From contig JASCIV010000580.1 of assembly GCA_030374735.1 (NCBI GenBank), forward strand, positions 1 to 16,211: a stretch of 16,211 nucleotides of DNA. Reading direction: 5' to 3'. The notes under the pieces are model-generated. The model had not been told where the DNA came from. It saw only the letters and a program-made list of their open reading frames with translations, and ran no database searches. The first letter of the stretch is position 1. Each line of letters begins with the position of its first letter. Source of the DNA: Gracilaria caudata. Lineage: Eukaryota; Rhodophyta; Florideophyceae; Gracilariales; Gracilariaceae. The position numbers were made by a program, and so were the translations under genes. Below, one piece after another: positions 8,547 to 16,211 of this stretch.

Positions 8547-9116
8547 ATGTTCGCGTGGTTCTGGGACACGCTTTCTTATCTTGGCTTGTACTACAAGAAC
8601 GCTAAGATCCTTTTTCTTGGCCTGGACAATGCTGGAAAGACCACCTTGATGCACGTGCTGCGCGACGATCGCGTCGCGCAACACATCCCCACGCAGCAGC
8701 CCACCGCCGAGGAAGTCGTGGTCGGCAACATTCGCTTCCGCGCCTTTGACCTTGGTGGCCATGCCGCCGCCCGCCAGATTTGGCGCAATTACTATGCCAA
8801 GGTCGATGGCGTCGTCTTCCTCGTCGACGCCGTCGACAGAGAGCGTTTCACCGAGGTCAAGAAGGAACTCGATGGACTCATCAGCGACGAGATGCTGTCG
8901 GATGTGCCGTTCCTTATTCTCGGTAACAAGATCGACATGCCGCGCGCCGCGAGCGACGAAGAGTTGCGTTCCGCCCTCGGATTACACCATCTCACTACGG
9001 GACAGGGCACTGCGCCGATGAGTGACATTCGTCCCATCGAGCTTTTCATGTGCTCTGTCGTACGAAAAATGGGCTACGCAGAGGGTTTCAGATGGTTGAG
9101 CAACCACATTCAGTGA
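8547..9116 (+). CDS. SAR1: Sar1 small GTPase (COPII coat initiation)
   Basis: 189 aa, full family length, no intron. Sar1 is the Arf-family GTPase that, once loaded with GTP by Sec12, inserts its N-terminal helix into the ER membrane and recruits Sec23/24 and Sec13/31 to bud COPII vesicles. Every GTPase element is seen: G1 GLDNAGKT (25-32), G2 Thr49 in the PTQQPT switch I, G3 DLGGH (68-72) with the GTPase His72, G4 NKID (127-130) and a G5-like CSVV (169-172). The N-terminal helix MFAWFWDTLSYLGL is hydrophobic and, as in Sar1 but unlike Arf, lacks Gly2 for myristoylation. The C-terminal signature VVRKMGYAEGFRWL is also Sar1-type. Switch II reads HAAARQ where most Sar1 proteins have HxxARR. The Kozak context is ideal. 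The gene is convergent with the SRR1-domain gene, 181 bp between stops. Confidence 0.98.
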   Translation: MFAWFWDTLSYLGLYYKNAKILFLGLDNAGKTTLMHVLRDDRVAQHIPTQQPTAEEVVVGNIRFRAFDLGGHAAARQIWRNYYAKVDGVVFLVDAVDRERFTEVKKELDGLISDEMLSDVPFLILGNKIDMPRAASDEELRSALGLHHLTTGQGTAPMSDIRPIELFMCSVVRKMGYAEGFRWLSNHIQ

Positions 9117-9297
9117 TTTCCTACGCGCCGATTTGCCTGTCCGTCTTCGTAGCCGCCGTCTTGTACAATGTCTTTCGTACTGGTTTCCGTTCTTACCCTC
9201 GCATAAACGCACATACCACACATTTCAAACCAACACCACGCATTGGCTCCTACACTCTCGGTCATGCGCACTTTTCCTTTTCACTAAACCTTTACAA

Positions 9298-10107
9298 CTA
9301 CTCCGTTTTGTTTTTCAGAGATCCTTCGCTTCGCGCTCTGCCGTCAGGCAAAACTCTCAACACGCACAAGTCGTTGAACGCCGTCTCGCTGCTTGACACT
9401 TTTGAGCAAGGGCATGCTTTCTCCTCCAGCCTTCCACTCTTGTGCAGCTCCGCAATAAACCCATCATAGTCTGCGCTTAGAGTTGGTAACCTCTCCCAGT
9501 ACAGTGATAATTGGTTCGCCAGAAACACTACCTTGTCCAGCGCATCGCATCGATTCAATGTGCGCAGCACTTGTTCATTTATCTCGCGCGAGCAATGCGG
9601 AAGGACCATAAACAGAAAAGTGCCATCCTCCACCAACAAGTCTTCCGTAGGTTGCCATTCCTTCCTGGTCATGTGCAGCTGTTCCAGCACTCGCTCGTCT
9701 GCATCATTCATTACCGGATCTCCAACAAAGCACTTCCTCACTTGTAGGAGCTCTCGTAGCAGACATGCGCACGCAAGTTGATGCGTAGAGTTGTTCCAGA
9801 GCGCAAAGGAACCCATTCCCAGACAATACATGGTAGCTTCAGAGCCAGTATGAATTGAGGTGGCTTGGAGGATATAAGCTGCTGTTTGTCGCCACCAAAC
9901 GGTTTGTCGAAGAGAACTGGCCACATTCATCACATGGTGTACGTTGATCTTGGACAGCGAAGGATCGGGAGCAAGGGGCGCGCTCACATGATAGGCGGCC
10001 GGTTTTAATCGATTTGGTACTCCTCGATGGCGTTTTCCTTTTCTGCCGCGCCGGATGGTCTTCCATTCTCCTTCCGACATGCTAATCAGTCCTTTCGCAG
10101 GTATCAC
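9298..10107 (-). CDS. SRR1-domain protein
   Basis: 269 aa. The SRR1 domain was named from Arabidopsis SRR1, needed for normal circadian rhythm and phytochrome B signalling; relatives are SRRD in animals and BER1 in yeast. The biochemical activity is not settled. Family motifs occur in the right order: YCLGMGSF (94-101, a dinucleotide-fold-like glycine loop), QLACACLLREL (110-120), GDPVMNDADERVLEQL (129-144), MVLPHC (167-172), FLANQLSLY (195-203) and ETAFND (241-246) near the end. The start is uncertain: ATG at 10107 gives MIPAKGLISM, while ATG at 10080 gives MSEGEWKTIRRGRKGKRHR, a basic N-terminus (EW followed by RRGRKGKR) that is typical of the family. Both keep the domain intact. It is divergent from the candidate gene at 10875 and convergent with Sar1. 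Confidence 0.88.
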   Translation of the reverse strand: MIPAKGLISMSEGEWKTIRRGRKGKRHRGVPNRLKPAAYHVSAPLAPDPSLSKINVHHVMNVASSLRQTVWWRQTAAYILQATSIHTGSEATMYCLGMGSFALWNNSTHQLACACLLRELLQVRKCFVGDPVMNDADERVLEQLHMTRKEWQPTEDLLVEDGTFLFMVLPHCSREINEQVLRTLNRCDALDKVVFLANQLSLYWERLPTLSADYDGFIAELHKSGRLEEKACPCSKVSSSETAFNDLCVLRVLPDGRARSEGSLKNKTE

Positions 10108-10874
10108 GCGTTATCTATGTCGAGGTATGAGCTTATGGGAGGCAGGGGTATTGACGGTGAGCGTTTCAAAATTCATCTCTGAAGCTGAACAGTGTCATCG
10201 GAATTCGCGCCATACTGTACATGCATACCCTGGGAGTTTTCTGTATTTGTGGGCCTTCTCATCTTCTATTCCTCCTGTGCTAATCAATGACAGTCGCTTT
10301 GGCAGCGGCCATGTTGTAGAGGCGACCAGCACAATCATCGCAAGAGCGACATCATGTCGCTCTTGCGGCTAAAGTATCAGACAGAACAACACGCCCACAA
10401 CCTCCGTATCTCTGTGGTCTCTACGGGTTTTGCTCGGTGTTTTGGCGCCCATCCCCACCCTAATTACCGTCGAAGGTTTCGATGAAGACCGTCCAGTCGA
10501 CGGCGAAAGTATGTAAGAGCACTATGAGCTGCTCCGCTTCGAAAAGGACACGTGGCCGCAGTTGAAGAGCTGTTGGTACGAGGGGCCGACGTTTATTGCA
10601 CCTACCTTCGTACAAAACGGGAGGCACTTGGAGGGCGACGTTGTGGGGACAATAACCGAACCGTGGCGCTCGCGCTGCGGCGCGCGGGCGCGCCACCCGC
10701 TCAAACAGAACAGCATCGACAGGACGCCGCCGTCGCAGCTGCCGGCAAACAGCGATGCCGCGAAGACTCTGTGCAGTGCTCAAGTCCCCCTCCCCCTCCT
10801 GCAATTCCTCGCAGAGATCAATACTCTAACGTTTCACCGCCGTTTTACCACTGCACCACGCTCATCAACAAACA
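10108..10874. other. Intergenic region upstream of the SRR1-domain gene
   Basis: A divergent gap between the SRR1-domain gene and the candidate gene at 10875. It has a 29-nt palindrome at 10339-10367 and a GC-rich block at 10640-10760 where frames on both strands are open. A plus-strand frame at 10517-10891 (for example FEKDTWPQLKSCWYEG) has some protein-like character but begins right after a stop, has no plausible start and shows no family; it could be a gene remnant. No RNA gene was recognised. Confidence 0.5.
10339..10367. repeat. 29-nt palindrome (14-bp arms, 1-nt centre)
   Basis: CGCAAGAGCGACAT is followed by one C and then its exact reverse complement ATGTCGCTCTTGCG. All 14 pairs match. 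It lies about 230 bp upstream of the SRR1-domain start. It is too symmetric for an ordinary RNA hairpin loop and fits a site bound by a dimeric protein, a cruciform, or an insertion scar. Confidence 0.95.
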
Positions 10875-11803
10875 ATGTTCCCAATCGTTAGCCGAGTGGA
10901 GCGCTGCGCACACTCTTTTCGTGCTTGCTGTGCGCGACGCCAAGGTGTACCCAATCATGTTTGCTGCTGGAAGAATCAGTTGTAGACTATCGTTCCTGAT
11001 CTCCGCATTCATAACGAATAAGACAAACGGGTGGTTTTCAGGTGCTTTGTTTGATCAGGGGTGTTTTCTCTCAAGATGCTCTTGGAACGGGTTGTCATGT
11101 GTTGAAGCATTGGTGGGCGATCGACAGCTTTCCAAATCTACAGAAAACGGCGACTGGATACTCGTTGTCGGCAGCTGCGGTCGTTTTAGAGGAACAAAAC
11201 TCCCTCAACTCTACCGCAAAGAAAATTACACAACCGCAACTTGCTGTCATGGTCGAGGAGCTGAAGGATTCTGAAGACTTTGACGAGGGTATGAAGGGCG
11301 AGACTGAAGTCGAGTTGCATCAGATTCAGTTCCTGGCATCAAGGTCTCACTAAGGCGAACAAACAATCGCTGCTCAGGATGCCATACCGGAGCTGCAACA
11401 TATTTTACAACTGAATCTCAGTCAAGCTGGCGCCAGTGTAACTATAGACGAGGATGATGTAGAAGATGTGGTCATGGAACAAATGGATCATAGCATTTGT
11501 TGGCTTGACGTGGAGGCATTCATCAAATCGTTCTTCGACTTGTGCAAGAAATATCCAGCTGGAGCACCGGAGCTCGGAGAAAGGTTTCAGAATGCGACGA
11601 GATCAAAGAAACTTCTGAAAACTAGACTTGCAAAGCTGATGTTGCATGCACTGTTCGAGACGTCTGGTGGTGAGTCAAGTTCCGGCCAAGAATTATCACT
11701 CACCCCGACATGAAATGAATAGAATGATGCAGAAGTGGATGTTTTGCTCCAGAATCACAGCCCGGCTGAAAAGTCATGGACCAAGATAGTTTCGTTACGA
11801 TAG
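10875..11803 (+). CDS. Candidate four-exon gene, product unrecognised
   Basis: This is an inferred model. Two open stretches, 11042-11353 and 11354-11713, lie in one frame and are split only by a TAA at 11351-11353. The second has clear protein-like character: IDEDDVEDVVMEQMD, then helices with FIKSFFDLCKKYP and TRLAKLMLHALFE. A consistent model is exons 10875-10944, 11076-11288, 11427-11669 and 11733-11803. The donors are GTGTAC, GTATGA and GTGAGT; the acceptors are CTCAAG, GTCAAG and ATGCAG; all junctions are phase 1. The product would be 198 aa, starting MFPIVSRVERCAHSFRACC (basic, acid-poor, possibly mitochondrial) from an ATG in good context (CAACAAACAATG). I recognise no family. Alternatives are another set of splice sites, notably an acceptor TTTTCAG at 11041, or a decaying gene with an in-frame stop. 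Confidence 0.3.
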
Positions 11804-11838
11804 TAAGCCCCAGCAGCCGCAACTTTGCGCTACCATCA

Positions 11839-12151
11839 TCGCGAGCAGCCGGTGCGGCTGCTACCAAAGCCAAAACGCTGAAACGCGCGAAGTACAGTGG
11901 CCTGTGCTCGTCCAATAACGTCGACTTTGTGCCATTCGGGTTTGACGTACATGGCGCTATCGCAGAAATCCGAGAAGCACTTTGCGCGACGGCTAGCGGA
12001 GTACGTGAGTGGCGTTCGTGGGACCAGCCCCATGACCGAATATCACGCGCTCGTTTTACGCCTAGAACGAACCGTATTACAGCTTACAGCGGTGGCAGTC
12101 AATCGTCGCCGCCTCGTGCTCTCCACGGAGGCAAACGCGGCGCCTCTTTAG
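11839..12151 (+). pseudogene. Frameshifted fragment resembling a retroelement reverse-transcriptase ORF tail
   Basis: One plus-strand frame carries KRAKYSGLCSSNNVDFVPF and then HGAIAE up to about 11967. The match appears to continue one frame over, from about 11966, with FARRLAEYVSGVRG and later LRLERTVLQLTAVAVNRR. From memory, the pattern 'KY..LC....VDFVPF...G' followed by an Arg-rich helix near the C-terminus resembles the end of the reverse-transcriptase ORF of retroelements in algal and plant genomes. No polymerase catalytic core is present upstream, so this would be only a 3' fragment, broken by a frameshift near 11955-11970. The resemblance is by eye; the fragment may instead be an unrelated gene tail. 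Confidence 0.35.
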
Positions 12152-12181
12152 TACCGCAGCTTCTTGCCCTTAAAAGTAAAC

Positions 12182-12340
12182 GTCAATAGAGGAAACTGTA
12201 GAGGCCGCAAGCATGATTTAATTGGCTACGACGAGACAGGCAGCAAGAATAAATCGGTTGGTCAATAGAGGCCGCAATCACAATATGATGGGCCAACACA
12301 TAACATGCCGCTTGTAACCGACGGCCTACGCTAAAGCTCT
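12182..12340. repeat. Two diverged tandem units starting GTCAATAGAGG
   Basis: GTCAATAGAGG occurs exactly at 12182-12192 and 12261-12271, 79 bp apart. Each is followed by GAGGCCGCAA (12201 and 12268) and then an ATTGGC/ATGGGCC word. The two units appear to be diverged copies, with the second shortened between the two words. They carry inverted CCAAT boxes (ATTGG). Confidence 0.7.
12201..12229 (+). repeat. 29-nt direct repeat, left copy
   Basis: It starts GAGGCCGCAAG and ends TAATTGGCTAC. It matches 15960-15988 at 25 of 29 positions, in the same orientation and without gaps; the four differences lie in the middle. A shorter relative begins at 12268. Confidence 0.85.
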
Positions 12341-13183
12341 CGCAGATCGCTGTCCACGTTGAATTCCACATTTAGATGGAATCCATTTAAACGGTCACAA
12401 TGTAACAGTATACCTTTAGAAAAAAAATCATCAAATTGGATTGTCATCAACTTTTAAATTATAGTCCGCTCCAAATGCCTCTAGTAGCTATAGCTCCATT
12501 ACACCTAGTGCTCGACTTATGTGATCAACCTAGTAATTACAATCTTTTTCAAAGAACATTAAGTTGAACCTAAAAATTTGCACAAATTATATTAATATAT
12601 TATCTTTAAAATTACAAAACTTTTCCGAAAACTACTTTTCGCTTTTCAAATAATGGTATCAATCAACTGGATACTTTTCCTCATTTCCATTTCGCCATTT
12701 TTTTGATAGGTAACTAATTTTCCTTTATCCGAATTTTTTTCCTTAAAGAAGAACGCCAGTGACATAAAAGAGAAGCAAAGTTAAGATATTGTGCCAGAAA
12801 TTCAATGTAACTAACAAAAAATGTACTATTGCGTTTGCAGAGAAGAAATAGAACTCTTTTTGTAATCAGGAGAATAACTTGTAAGTTTGCATCACTCAAC
12901 GAAGACATTTGTCAGTTTGACAAGGTTGTGATCAAAATAAATACCCTTGCGTCAAGAAGGTATCATATACCGCTAGATTTGTTGTACCCTGAGACTCTAT
13001 GATAGTGTCTTTCCATACCCACGCAAGTCAAAAAAAGTATACCGATATATCAAAAAATTCGTCCCGTAGCATTCTTATGGATCTTAGGTGTAAGGTCGTG
13101 TGAGTGTACACGTAAAATTACTTCCTAGTGACTGAAAAGTCACCGTTTTAACTTTGGAACGGTCAACCATCAAATCCCATTCT

Positions 13184-15878
13184 GAGACATATATGTCTTG
13201 CCCGTTAATTAAGATAAAAATCTGACCTTTTTTTGAATAGGCGTTGTAGAAGGTGTCGGAACCTATTCCGCTCGCATTCTAATAAAAGTACGAGGTAATT
13301 GGGTACATATTCTTGAGGGTTAGTGTAGGATCTCATACTCATTTAAAGTTCATATGCTTGGCCTACACCAGTCATTGATGTACGGCGCATCCGGATGCCC
13401 GTTCTGTCCTGGTAGAAATGCATGGTGGGCATGCAGTTTCGAGCCAGCTTGATATGGATGGCAGAAGCATTCATAATTTTGTCGTATATAGAGGAGTTTC
13501 TTTAATACCAGTAACCTATATCTCTAAGTGAAACGGAATAGTTGCATTACTCGAACTTTGGACAAACTGTACTTTCTTTTCGGGGGTAACGTCGAAATGT
13601 TCTACATGGCACCCTTGAAAAAATATTAGTGAACGATGCATATCTTCTAGTGACCTCATCCGTAGCCCCCAAACGCAATGATAGAACAAAAGGCTTTCTG
13701 GAGATGATTGTGGTGCTTTTTCTCATAACCGATCTAATTCTATGGCCTTGCTAACTGGAAGTACTTGGGTTGGTGTGCGAAACATATATGTCCCACAAGG
13801 CTTTCAGTTTCTACTCAAGGTAAGGTTTGCTGAGCTGCGAAATAATCCCGGTCTAGGACCTCCTACGACATGTACCTGTGCGTGACACGCAGACTGTACA
13901 ACAGCGTGCGCTTATAAGAGTATGCCCTACTGAGGGTATTAAGGTAGGTTTCAAGCAAGAACCGTACTCGGGATTTGGCCAAGTAGTGTCTCAGTTGAAC
14001 AGATGCATCACACATTTTGATTGATTAGTTTGTTTTAAGATAAGTATTTTGTATATTGTCTCGATTGCTATGTGATCCCAGAAAGGGGTTTTCGTGCGGA
14101 GAAGATGTGCTGATTGTGAATTCATTGACGTGGAACCTATAAAATGTTTTAGCATCTTTTGTGGGTGATGTTCATCTTCGTCTTCAACCAGACGAACTGG
14201 ACACAATGCAAAGAAATTTCATTACCTGCGCCAACCAACGAGTCCCCCATTCGAGACATATGTCGCGCATTCGAAACGATCATTTCGAGCAGAAAAAACG
14301 GTGAAGCAAGTACTTTAGATAGTGAACTGAAGCAAGGTGTTCTTGCACAACATTGGACTGGAGACTCCACTGAGCCTTTTAGACCTTGTTACCCTGACAT
14401 GTGCCATTTCTCCACCAACCGACCTCTCTGTTGTCTAGACTTCAACCTATAAGAAAATGGTATCTACCCAGCGTAGATCAATATTTATTATTAGCTCTCT
14501 ATTTCACGTGAAGATTGTCATCCTGACCACTTTCGAAGATCATTGTATGGCTTTCTCATTGCTTTGTATACGAAGAAGTCCAAAGGCTTTGAAGTCCAAA
14601 ATGTAGCACGGTCATTCTAGGAATTGTACGCTCATTTTGTGAGGATCAAGCACTGTACTCTCTTGCCATAAGGCACATACGCCTTATGGCAGGAGAGTAT
14701 GCATACTATGGCTTCCACTATTTCTTACATATTGGAAGGTCAATGACGTCTAATATTGAAGTAGTACAACAGGTATGTTCTTTAAGCCAAACCTTTCCGC
14801 AACCTCGTACGGATGTCACCTGTTCCACGCATTCAAATGTTGGGACACATATGTCCCGAACACTACTCTCGAGATTTGAATCATCTTGAGGCGCTCAATG
14901 TTTTGTACGAAAGAGCTAGATCGCATTTCTACGTTCTTCACAAAGGGACTGTTTCGCAAGGATGTCAGATATCCATGTGCTCGGTTGTCGGATTCACTCT
15001 GTTACCGTCACACATAGGCCTATAACCGTCGATGTCTGGACTTGAATCATTTTGTGAAACACATTATGAAAAGCGAAGAATTTATATATGAATTTCATCA
15101 CAGAGTAAGTGTTCCCAACTCGGCCCGAAGGCCACATATTCTGCTCATGCCAGTCTGAGACATATATGTTTTCAGCATGAATTGGTCGTTTCAATGTCTT
15201 GGAATGAAATGGTTTCTAACCACAGAAATAAATCAGTAGATCAGTATGCTTTTCACGTTTGCTCAACAACCTCTCTGCAGCAACACCGGAAGAAAGAGTA
15301 TTCTCATAAGTAATTATTAAGTTTCGCAAGCTCTAAAGCCCAAAAGTGTCGACTTGCAGACAAGGAGGTACATTTCAACTGATTAGATCTACATGAATCG
15401 TTCGTCACTAGATGACTTGCCTCCGGTTTAGTCACCCTTAGCTGCAATCCTTTTCTTGGGAACCGAGACATATATGTCTGGATCGAAACAAATCTTTCGT
15501 TCAGATATTAATGCCTCCAATAAAAGCTTGAACGTGTTCTTTGCTGGGATTGATTCAATCATACCTGTGATATTTTATGTGGGAATTATCAAAGACGGAA
15601 GAGACCTTGGTTGGGTTTACTTCTGGGCTTTGAGATGAGAAAAGCTTGGATAAAAAGCGACTAAGCCAAAGCTGAGCAATTCGGGCAAAACTTTACCGAC
15701 TCCAGAAATAGCCCATGCAAAAAACATTAGTGCGGGAGCGTTTCTTGATGCTTTAGGAAATTTCCTTGCTTCATATGTCAAAAATTTTTCGTCGCCCTCG
15801 ACTTGTGGATACTAAACGTTTTGGTAGACAAAAAGGTACAGTAATCTCGACACAATAGTGTGCGAGACATATCTGTCT
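13184..15878. repeat. Seven-copy palindromic motif, consensus GAGACATATATGTCTC
   Basis: Copies start at 13184 (GAGACATATATGTCTT), 13779 (GAAACATATATGTCCC), 14253 (GAGACATATGTCGC, two bases shorter), 14843 (GGGACACATATGTCCC), 15157 (GAGACATATATGTTTT), 15465 (GAGACATATATGTCTG) and 15864 (GAGACATATCTGTCTT). The core ACATATATGT occurs four times here; by chance a given 10-mer is expected about 0.015 times in a window this size. I found no copy outside 13.1-15.9 kb. Spacings are irregular: 595, 474, 590, 314, 308 and 399 bp. The symmetric half-site GAGACATA suits a homodimeric DNA-binding protein (inference). Confidence 0.85.
14656..14699. repeat. Inverted repeat: 19-bp hairpin with 6-nt loop
   Basis: The arms 14656-14674 (TACTCTCTTGCCATAAGGC) and 14681-14699 are complementary at 18 of 19 positions, and the remaining pair is a G-T wobble. 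The loop is ACATAC. No open frame explains it. It could form a stable RNA hairpin if transcribed, or be the fused ends of a small inverted-repeat element. Confidence 0.95.
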
Positions 15879-15959
15879 TACAAAACAATACCAGAGACTC
15901 TTGGTTTCTGACACATTGCACACGTTTGACCAGTCTCTCAATGATGCTTCAAAGTCGTG

Positions 15960-15988
15960 GAGGCCGCAAGAATACTCTAATTGGCTAC
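15960..15988 (+). repeat. 29-nt direct repeat, right copy
   Basis: It starts GAGGCCGCAAG and ends TAATTGGCTAC, like the copy at 12201-12229, 3759 bp away. A second ATTGG word follows near 16010, as in the left region. Together the copies bracket the palindrome array, suggesting element ends or a shared promoter-type sequence. Confidence 0.85.
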
Positions 15989-16211
15989 CATAGGCCACGG
16001 AATGTTTCTGATTGGACAAGAGTGTAGAGCAAAATGCCCTCGGAAGGGATGGGTGCTCATACTCTTCATAAGAGTTGATCCGGATATCCGGCCAAAGCGC
16101 CGCTATTATGACTACTTATTAGGCTATTTCTATTTTGGCCCTATTAGGGAATGCCCAATAGTGGGTTATTATGAGTTGCACACGTGTGCGTGTCTGGCCG
16201 CAGTTGGCGGA

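Larger units (their letters stand above)
12190..16211. other. 4-kb gene-poor region with palindrome array
   Basis: No frame here reaches gene quality; the longest are under 100 codons, mostly lack an ATG near their beginning and show no motif. The region is AT-rich. It holds the seven-copy palindrome family (13184-15878), the 19-bp hairpin (14656-14699), the bracketing 29-nt direct repeats (12201 and 15960) and a weak internal duplication (14453 and 15206). No tRNA- or rRNA-like sequence was recognised. Bases 12360-12960 are very AT-rich without visible structure. Confidence 0.6.

Noticed and set aside
10460..10891. Frames on both strands upstream of the candidate gene, including one with FEKDTWPQLKSCWYEG and a GTATGT donor-like word at 10509
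   Set aside because: No start codon, immediate upstream stop, no family match, and no acceptor giving a convincing exon pair.
14159..14452. 97-codon plus frame in the repeat region
   Set aside because: It begins without ATG, overlaps a palindrome copy, and has no recognisable domain.
13779..15640. Possible decayed DNA-transposase (piggyBac-like) coding sequence, suggested by phrases such as NIYVP and GWVYFWALR
   Set aside because: No ordered set of motifs or catalytic Asp residues could be traced in any frame.
13184..15878. CRISPR-like array of palindromic repeats
   Set aside because: Spacings vary from 308 to 595 bp, copies are degenerate, and the neighbouring genes are eukaryotic.
13387..16189. 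12-nt palindromes GCATCCGGATGC (13387), CCGGATATCCGG (16080) and GCACACGTGTGC (16178)
   Set aside because: About four perfect 12-nt palindromes are expected by chance in 16 kb, so three are not notable.
1..16211. tRNA, rRNA or other structured RNA genes
   Set aside because: I looked for T-loop GTTCRANNC words paired with an acceptor stem and for rRNA-like blocks; none was convincing.

Overview
The window looks like nuclear DNA of a eukaryote. It encodes a Sar1 GTPase (COPII coat), a twin-CX9C protein of the type found in the mitochondrial intermembrane space, an SRR1-domain protein, and a bacterial-type RlmN radical-SAM RNA methyltransferase with a long acid-free N-terminal extension that looks like an organelle-targeting peptide. 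Genes are separate units with their own leaders, in mixed orientations, and the recognisable ones have no introns. An intron-poor alga fits this, perhaps a red alga, but the taxon is a guess.

Layout. 1-541: GC-rich, CAC-rich flank with no gene I can support. 542-2107 (-): an unrecognised 498-aa protein; its reading frame is interrupted by one TGA that a possible 69-nt intron would remove. 2108-3713: intergenic, very AT-rich in the middle. 3714-5117 (+): a serine-rich coiled-coil protein of unknown function. 5118-6112: intergenic with two GA microsatellites. 6113-7654 (+): RlmN family enzyme. 7691-8164 (-): twin-CX9C protein, tail to tail with RlmN (36 bp between stops) and head to head with Sar1 across a GC-rich 382-bp promoter region. 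8547-9116 (+): Sar1. 9298-10107 (-): SRR1-domain protein, convergent with Sar1. 10108-10874: divergent promoter region holding a 29-nt near-perfect palindrome. 10875-11803 (+): a possible four-exon gene, low confidence. 11839-12151 (+): a frameshifted fragment that resembles the tail of a reverse-transcriptase-type retroelement ORF.

12190-16211 is a 4-kb stretch without a convincing gene but rich in structure. A palindromic motif close to GAGACATATATGTCTC occurs seven times between 13184 and 15878. A 19-bp hairpin sits at 14656-14699. A 29-nt direct repeat (12201-12229 and 15960-15988) brackets the whole array. This is the least explained part of the window; it may be an old non-coding mobile element or a cluster of protein-binding sites.

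The genes do not form a pathway. They are independent housekeeping functions: ER export, organelle RNA modification, the mitochondrial intermembrane space, and SRR1-type regulation.
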